A stretch of DNA of 19,924 nucleotides, from the NCBI GenBank assembly GCA_003646875.1, contig QMLT01000004.1, positions 1 to 19,924 on the forward strand. Direction: 5' to 3'. The first letter of the stretch is position 1. Every line of letters starts with the position of its first letter. A model generated the notes under the pieces. It was not told the DNA's origin, made no database searches, and saw nothing but the letters and a program-made list of their open reading frames with translations. Origin of the DNA: Deltaproteobacteria bacterium (GTDB taxonomy: Bacteria; Desulfobacterota; DSM-4660; Desulfatiglandales; B25-G16). The translations under genes were made by a program, and so were the position numbers. This document shows positions 15,845-19,924 of the stretch, in pieces.

Positions 15845-16880
15845 ACTGGGGGTATACATATATCCCCTGATACTTAATTCCTTGAAATCTTTCCAAATAT
15901 TCCCCATGAAGCTCTTCCGGATCAAAATCCCTTAACATATCAGGATAAAACCATTTTGCCATGTAACTTATCCCGACAATTACCCTTGGACCTGCCCAGA
16001 TATCAGAACTAAGCACATACACCTTGCCATCCCGTACAGACCGAATGTTATCCCATGCCGGGCGGGCCATGATCTTGTTTCTAACACCTTTCAGGAGACT
16101 AGAATCGATCATAGCATAGCAGTTGCTGAAAGAGACTGCCTTGATAATAACATGGGGATTTTTCGCCAAAACCCACTCAGGTGTTATCTGCGGATAAGGT
16201 ATAGAGAAATTAGAGGCTATATTACGGCCACCCGCCATGATGCACATCTCGTGGCCCCCTGAGCCGGGTCCCGTGGTATGGTATTGGGTGTAACTCTCAA
16301 CGTACACATCGGGTCGATGGTTCACATGCTTTAGTTCTTCCTGAATCAAGTTCAGTTTTTCTCGGTACCAGGTCGTGAGTTCTTTGGCTTCTTTTTCCCT
16401 GTTCAGAATGCGGCCAAAGATTTTTACCTCTTTTTCAAGAGTACAGATCCTGTAGAAATCGAGGCGTATCACCTTGATGCCAAAAGGGGTAAGTTTTTTT
16501 TCCAGCTCTGGGCCAGGCCAGCGACCATAACATATCACCAAATCGGGCTTGAGCTCGGCTATTAGTTCATGATTGACTTCAGACCACCTACCCACCACAG
16601 GCCTGTCTTTTAATTCGGGCCAGAACAAAGGCTCCTTTGGAATGCCATCACTTATCCCGACCACAAGGTCTTTTGCTCCGAGTGCTCGTACCATTTCCAG
16701 GGCATCGGATGGTAGGACAACTATCCTTTTGACCGGCAGTCTTATCTCCACATATCTTCCTGTAGCATCCTTTATGCGGATACTTTCCTCTCTGGTTGCT
16801 TGAGCGATTAATCCTTCGCCCCAAACAAACAAAAAAAAGAGGAGCACAGAAGCACACGTTATGATGGCATATTTTTTCAT
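15843..16880 (-). CDS. Periplasmic metal-complex binding protein (TroA/BtuF/FecB-like), copy 1
   Basis: I start this gene at ATG 16880 (MKKYAIITCASVLLFFLFVW), giving 345 residues. The reading frame stays open upstream to 16997, but those residues come from a GTTGCG-type repeat and would bury the signal peptide. CAGG lies just before the chosen ATG, and copy 2 begins at the same MKKY. The signal peptide probably ends at GLIAQA. The mature part shares the SIRIKDATGRYVEIRLPVKR opening, GPGSGGHEMC, FSNCYAM and a C-terminal IYVYPQ with copy 2. The family binds iron-siderophore, haem or corrinoid complexes in the periplasm. No permease or ATPase lies beside this copy, so it may share the FecCD/FecE pair of module B. 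One internal tract is almost identical in DNA to copy 2, suggesting gene conversion. Confidence 0.9.
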   Translation of the reverse strand: MKKYAIITCASVLLFFLFVWGEGLIAQATREESIRIKDATGRYVEIRLPVKRIVVLPSDALEMVRALGAKDLVVGISDGIPKEPLFWPELKDRPVVGRWSEVNHELIAELKPDLVICYGRWPGPELEKKLTPFGIKVIRLDFYRICTLEKEVKIFGRILNREKEAKELTTWYREKLNLIQEELKHVNHRPDVYVESYTQYHTTGPGSGGHEMCIMAGGRNIASNFSIPYPQITPEWVLAKNPHVIIKAVSFSNCYAMIDSSLLKGVRNKIMARPAWDNIRSVRDGKVYVLSSDIWAGPRVIVGISYMAKWFYPDMLRDFDPEELHGEYLERFQGIKYQGIYVYPQ

Positions 16881-16894
16881 AAAACCTGTCCATT

Positions 16895-16990
16895 GTATGT
16901 TGACCGAGGTCCGTTGTTGTTGCGTGCTGCATGTTGAGCGTTTTTCGTTGTGAGCTAACTCGAAACCCGGAACACACAACTCGCAACATG
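16895..16990. repeat. GTTGCG/CAACTCGCAACA-type low-complexity intergenic repeat
   Basis: The plus strand reads GTTGTTGCGTGCTGCATGTTG, then after a gap AACACACAACTCGCAACATG. These are degenerate units of the GTTGCGTGTTGCG kind that occur as dispersed intergenic filler. The repeat lies between the TonB receptor stop and the true binding-protein start and accounts for the artificial upstream open frame. Confidence 0.4.
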
Positions 16991-17043
16991 AGCCCATATC
17001 AATTCAATTGAAAAAATAGCAAAAAACGACGGTCAACTGACAA

Positions 17044-19239
17044 CTAATACCGGAGAGTCAATTCACAGAAATAAGTCCGTCCTTCTGGCATGTAGTATTC
17101 AAAATATTCTTCGTCGAAGATATTATCCACAGAGAGCGATATATCGGCCCATTTATATGGCATGAAGGTTATCTTGCTATCTACATAAAACGCCGGCTCA
17201 TAGGTTTTGTAAACCCCTTCTGCTGTATCCTTGTTGTCTGAATCGTTATATATCTTGCTAAAATAGCGGCCAACGAGGCTCCCCTTGAACCACTTGTGTT
17301 CTGCATCAAGGCCTATATTGTAAGTTGTTCTGGGAATGCCAGTCACGTTTTTGTCTTCTGTCGTGGGATCAAGGGGATTCTCCGTGATCTTGGCGCTGAT
17401 ATAGGTTAAATTGCCCCAGGCCTTTAGCCATCTGGTAATTTCCTGAGAGGCCTCAAATTCCAATCCATAAGTACGTGCCTTACCGGCATTCATGCGTGTT
17501 TTGGTTTTGGCTGTGTTATCAATTTTATAGTAGATCAAGTCTTTAATATCATTTCGAAATCCTGTAAGGGATAGCTTGGTCTTTCTGTCAAACAGATATT
17601 GATCCACTCCCGCCTCATAGGTCCAGACCGTTTCGGGATTCAGACTTGGATTGCTCCGGTATTCCCATCCCCAGGATGTCCAGGTTCGATAAAGTTCATA
17701 TAGATTGGGGGCTCGAAAGGCATGACCAACAGAGCCTTTTAATGTTGTATCAGGGAGAGCCTTCCAGACTACAGCTGCCTTAGGACTGAATTCGGAATCC
17801 GTATTGCTATCATACGTGGTTTCAGAGCCAGGGACCCCGGAGGCCCCATCTGAAACCTTCCATGCATCATAACGGCCCCCTAAATAAAATGTAAGCTTTT
17901 TGATAATTTTCCATTCATCCTGAAAGAATATAGCCCAGATCCTATCCTCTCCACCCGAATAAAAAGTGCTGTCACTTTTGCCCTCATAACTTCTATAGTA
18001 GGGAATATCATAATCGTTGGTATCTGAGTCATCTGTTCGATAAGAAAGGCCAATCGTTAAAAGATGATCCTCTCCTATAGGCATATCTGCCCTAAGTTCC
18101 GAGAACCAGGCCTCAGTTTCAGTCAATTTAAGACTACCAGGTGAATCATAATATGTTTTTGTTGAACCACCAGTCTCAAGGGTATAGCGGTCATCTGTTC
18201 TTACCGTTCCCAGTTGAGCATTGAGCTGCATCGATCCAAAGGAACCTCTAAGGGCAACTGTGTATATATCGGTTTCATTTCTTCCAATACCTGTATAACT
18301 TATGAAATGATTTGGTTTAAAATCTGCTTTTTTACCTGGCCCTGCTATGGCAGACCCTGTAAATGTGGCTATATAGGTATTAGGTGGGCCATAGTCATAC
18401 TCGTGACGTCCTGATACGGCTGTAAAGGAAAGGCTTCCTATATCAGAAAAATCAAGGGTTGCCTTGGCATTGATGTTACGTTTCTCAGCTGAATTGTCAC
18501 CTTTATCGCCCACAACCCACTTTGTTGGTTCGCCGTACTTGTCATTCATTGGATAGCCACCAGATTCGGTTCCAGTGCCTGACTTTATCGTCCTTTGTAC
18601 AGGTGCAGTCGGATAGCCATCGGTTGATTCCCCCTCATAACCTATACGCAGACTGAGTTTATCCGAAAAGCGATCTCCAACACTGACCCGGTAATGACGA
18701 GTATTATCAGTGCCATATCCTCCAGTGGCGCTGGCCTCCAACTTTTCAGGGGTTTTGGTAATGATATTAATTACACCACCCATTGCATTACCGCCGAAAA
18801 GGGCCGATGCCGCACCCCTGATGACCTCTATCCTTTCGATATTATCTACCGGCAACATTCCCCATTCCAATCCGCCGGTATAGGCGTCATTTAAAGGCTG
18901 ACCGTCCAAAAGGATTAATGTATACTGATCACCTTTGAAGCCCCTTAGTCTTACAGAGCTTGTGCTATCCATCAATCCCTTGTTTCGTTTAGTAAAGACA
19001 CCTTTGAGTTCTGAAAGGGCCTCATCCACTGTCTTGATATTACGCCGCTCAATTTCCTCCTTGGAGATAATAGTCACACTGCCAGGAGCATCTTCAACCT
19101 TTTTTTCTGTTTTAGTTGCTGTCACAACTATCTCTTCCAGTTTAATGACTCCTGTCTCCTTCTCCTCTGCCCAGCTCACCTGGGATAAAAACAGAGCAAT
19201 CATTCCTATCAAAATAACAACAAATCGTAAACCTTTCAT
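17044..19239 (-). CDS. TonB-dependent outer-membrane receptor (BtuB/CirA-like, module A)
   Basis: The receptor has 731 residues from ATG 19239. A GTG one codon earlier is also in frame, but GGAGG lies 6 nt before the ATG and only 3 nt before the GTG. The signal peptide ends near SQVSWA. The TonB box is LEEIVVTATK near residue 35. The plug follows with APGSVTIISKEEIERRNIKT, VRLRGFKGDQYTLILLDGQP near 98, and IERIEVIRGAASALFGGNAM near 134, running into GGVINIITKTP. The remaining ~560 residues are barrel strands with FSPKAAVVWK, LKGSVGHAFRAPNLYELY near 510, and a C-terminal NIFDEEYFEYYMPEGRTY. The family imports cobalamin, haem or catecholate complexes. It is preceded by a long structured leader, so RNA-level control is likely. 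It heads module A with the binding protein and CobN downstream. Confidence 0.93.
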   Translation of the reverse strand: MKGLRFVVILIGMIALFLSQVSWAEEKETGVIKLEEIVVTATKTEKKVEDAPGSVTIISKEEIERRNIKTVDEALSELKGVFTKRNKGLMDSTSSVRLRGFKGDQYTLILLDGQPLNDAYTGGLEWGMLPVDNIERIEVIRGAASALFGGNAMGGVINIITKTPEKLEASATGGYGTDNTRHYRVSVGDRFSDKLSLRIGYEGESTDGYPTAPVQRTIKSGTGTESGGYPMNDKYGEPTKWVVGDKGDNSAEKRNINAKATLDFSDIGSLSFTAVSGRHEYDYGPPNTYIATFTGSAIAGPGKKADFKPNHFISYTGIGRNETDIYTVALRGSFGSMQLNAQLGTVRTDDRYTLETGGSTKTYYDSPGSLKLTETEAWFSELRADMPIGEDHLLTIGLSYRTDDSDTNDYDIPYYRSYEGKSDSTFYSGGEDRIWAIFFQDEWKIIKKLTFYLGGRYDAWKVSDGASGVPGSETTYDSNTDSEFSPKAAVVWKALPDTTLKGSVGHAFRAPNLYELYRTWTSWGWEYRSNPSLNPETVWTYEAGVDQYLFDRKTKLSLTGFRNDIKDLIYYKIDNTAKTKTRMNAGKARTYGLEFEASQEITRWLKAWGNLTYISAKITENPLDPTTEDKNVTGIPRTTYNIGLDAEHKWFKGSLVGRYFSKIYNDSDNKDTAEGVYKTYEPAFYVDSKITFMPYKWADISLSVDNIFDEEYFEYYMPEGRTYFCELTLRY

Positions 19240-19421
19240 CACATACCTCCTATAACTTTAGTAAATGGCTAGATTATTTATCCCCTAGAGGTCGCCAGAC
19301 AAAATAATCATGTTTGACGTGAAAAGGCTTCAGTGGTATATAAGATTTGAAGCATCCTCTCAAGGGGTCTTCACCGGGAAGGCAGCCGGAAAAACCATGG
19401 CTTGGTTAAGTCTGCCTTCCC
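19240..19421 (-). promoter_or_regulatory. Structured 5' leader of the TonB receptor gene, type unresolved
   Basis: A perfect 10-bp stem, GGGAAGGCAG/CTGCCTTCCC (19412-19421 with 19376-19385), encloses a smaller AACCA/TGGTT hairpin. Downstream, CCCCTTGAGAGG (about 19355-19366) could pair with CCTCTAGGGG (about 19282-19291) close to the ribosome-binding site. ACCACTGAAGCC and GTCTGGCGACC are loosely like the GCCACTG and B12-box segments of cobalamin riboswitches. The GGGAAGG segment is in the wrong order and the box has mismatches, so I do not call a cobalamin riboswitch. A regulated leader for a metal-complex receptor is the reasonable inference. Confidence 0.45.
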
Positions 19422-19483
19422 GCAAAATTGATTATGCCTACTTTGTTAGATATCTTCCCATCACCACCTCCCTTCACTCAAAC

Positions 19484-19539
19484 AAAAAGGCCACGACGGC
19501 ACTTCCCATTCAGGGAGTATGGACCTTCATGGCCTTTTT
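19484..19539. terminator. Probable bidirectional intrinsic terminator
   Basis: The arms AAAAAGGCCACGA (19484-19496) and TCATGGCCTTTTT (19527-19539) are complementary over 13 bp with a single G-U/mismatch. They give a stem with U-tracts in both directions. The loop contains a smaller CTCCCTGAATGGGAAG hairpin. On the minus strand it would end transcripts from the FmdE-like gene, or it could be the switchable part of a leader for the TonB receptor gene. Confidence 0.65.
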
Positions 19540-19551
19540 CGAATCAGTCTT

Positions 19552-19652
19552 TTCCGCTCGAAGCGGAGCTTGCTATTTTTATGGCCCCCTCTACGTAAGG
19601 GGCCTTGGTACCTCTCGTAATTTAGAGCCTATATGAACGGCTTCTGCCGCTC
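19552..19652 (-). promoter_or_regulatory. Cluster of three strong hairpins ahead of the terminator
   Basis: Read on the minus strand, the order is GAGCGGC-AGAA-GCCGTTC (19635-19652), then AAGGCCCC...AGGGGGCC (19583-19604, one bulge), then TCCGCT-TCG-AGCGGA (19552-19566). These are followed directly by the terminator stem at 19484-19539. The density of stable stems in about 170 nt without a reading frame suggests a folded regulatory RNA. The CTCCCTGAA...GGGAAGTGCC segment in the terminator loop reminded me of molybdenum/tungsten-cofactor RNAs, but I could not confirm that from memory. Confidence 0.4.
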
Positions 19653-19732
19653 CTATCAAGTAAGTCTTATTACTTCAGAAACTCCGCCAAGTCAAGAGTT
19701 TTTTTGAGTAACCGTATTCCTCCAAATGATCC

Positions 19733-19771
19733 TCATTGTGTTTTTTCCGTGGCTTTTTCGGTAATATCCAT
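19733..19771 (-). CDS. Mini-ORF MDITEKATEKTQ with an in-frame TGA
   Basis: AAAGGAG lies about 8 nt before the ATG at 19771, one of the best ribosome-binding sites in the window. The frame stops after 12 codons at TGA. It would continue for 20 more codons (GSFGGIRLLKKTLDLAEFLK) to a TAA at 19670-19672 if the TGA were read through. The gene is unrecognised. It might be a decayed small gene, a leader peptide or chance. It follows the FmdE-like stop by 47 nt. Confidence 0.25.
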   Translation of the reverse strand: MDITEKATEKTQ

Positions 19772-19818
19772 GACAAGCTCTCCTTTCTTGTTGTTTCCCT
19801 TTTTTCTCATTATACAGT

Positions 19819-19924
19819 TCAACACACATAATCCCCCTTAATCTTCTTAAAGCAAGGAATGCAGTATAGTTCACCATTTTGCTCAATCAGCCTCCCTTCT
19901 ATAACCGGCTCACCACAACATGAA
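19819..19924 (-). CDS. FmdE-like protein, C-terminal zinc-ribbon fragment
   Basis: The last 34 codons of a gene entering from the right edge read SCCGEPVIEGRLIEQNGELY then CIPCFKKIKGDYVC and TGA. The CCGEPV...LYCIPC pattern (a pair of Cys, about 18 residues, then C-x2-C) matches the C-terminal zinc ribbon of FmdE-family proteins. These are named after a subunit encoded with molybdenum formylmethanofuran dehydrogenase. Most of the protein is outside the window, so its length and start are unknown. Bacterial FmdE-like proteins have no settled function. Its presence next to a metal-complex uptake locus hints at a metal-related role. Confidence 0.65.
   Translation of the reverse strand, partial: SCCGEPVIEGRLIEQNGELYCIPCFKKIKGDYVC

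Noticed and set aside
16881..16997. N-terminal extension of binding-protein copy 1 beginning MGSCCELC
   Set aside because: It is translated from a GTTGCG-type repeat and would place 39 residues ahead of a clear signal peptide. Copy 2 starts at the equivalent MKKY.
19264..19421. Cobalamin riboswitch
   Set aside because: Only partial resemblance to the GCCACTG and B12-box segments. The GGGAAGG element is out of order and the box has mismatches. Kept as an unresolved leader.
19733..19735. Selenocysteine codon in the mini-ORF
   Set aside because: No convincing bacterial SECIS hairpin follows the TGA, and no known selenoprotein motif surrounds it.

Overview
The window reads as accessory DNA from an anaerobic Gram-negative bacterium. 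TonB-dependent outer-membrane receptors and exported solute-binding proteins indicate a double membrane. Several families of dispersed intergenic repeats (CACTTTAGNN decamers, ACACGGATGAACAC-type, GTTGCG-type and nested CCCGCGAAAGCGGG palindromes) are of the kind common in Desulfobacterota and similar environmental genomes. The assignment to Desulfobacterota or a related phylum is inference; no phylogenetic marker gene is present.

Every supported gene lies on the minus strand, so the locus reads from right to left. (i) 19924-19670: the C-terminal zinc-ribbon end of an FmdE-like protein, a doubtful mini-ORF with an in-frame TGA, and then a run of strong hairpins ending in a terminator. (ii) 19239-11466, module A: a long structured leader, a TonB receptor, a periplasmic binding protein and a large CobN/ChlH-type chelatase subunit of 1299 aa. 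A repeat-filled gap of about 480 bp lies between the last two. (iii) 11459-278, module B: a second TonB receptor, an ABC-2 transporter (ATPase broken by one frameshift, plus permease), a second copy of the binding protein, a FecCD-type permease, a FecE/BtuD-type ATPase, a second CobN-type protein of 1136 aa lacking the N-terminal domain, and a Gate-domain membrane protein. (iv) 109-1: the first 36 codons of a ChlI/BchI-type AAA+ chelatase subunit, running off the left edge.

Taken together this is a duplicated uptake locus built around CobN. A complex would be taken up across the outer membrane by TonB receptors, bound in the periplasm by two closely related binding proteins and imported by one FecCD/FecE pair. 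CobN-type chelatases powered by a ChlI AAA+ partner would then process it. No tetrapyrrole biosynthesis genes are visible, so the CobN proteins are more likely to serve metal-tetrapyrrole or metallophore uptake and metal insertion or removal than de novo cobalamin or chlorophyll synthesis. The general logic resembles the Bacteroidota hmu haem operon, whose HmuS is a CobN homologue. The substrate cannot be read from the sequence.

The main oddities are cysteine clusters in both CobN proteins where ordinary CobN has none (as recalled), a recent-looking gene-conversion tract between the two binding-protein genes, a one-base frameshift in a G6 run of the ABC-2 ATPase, and a family of decamer-ended mobile-looking repeats punctuating the operon, one of them carrying what may be the stub of a four-helix-bundle gene.
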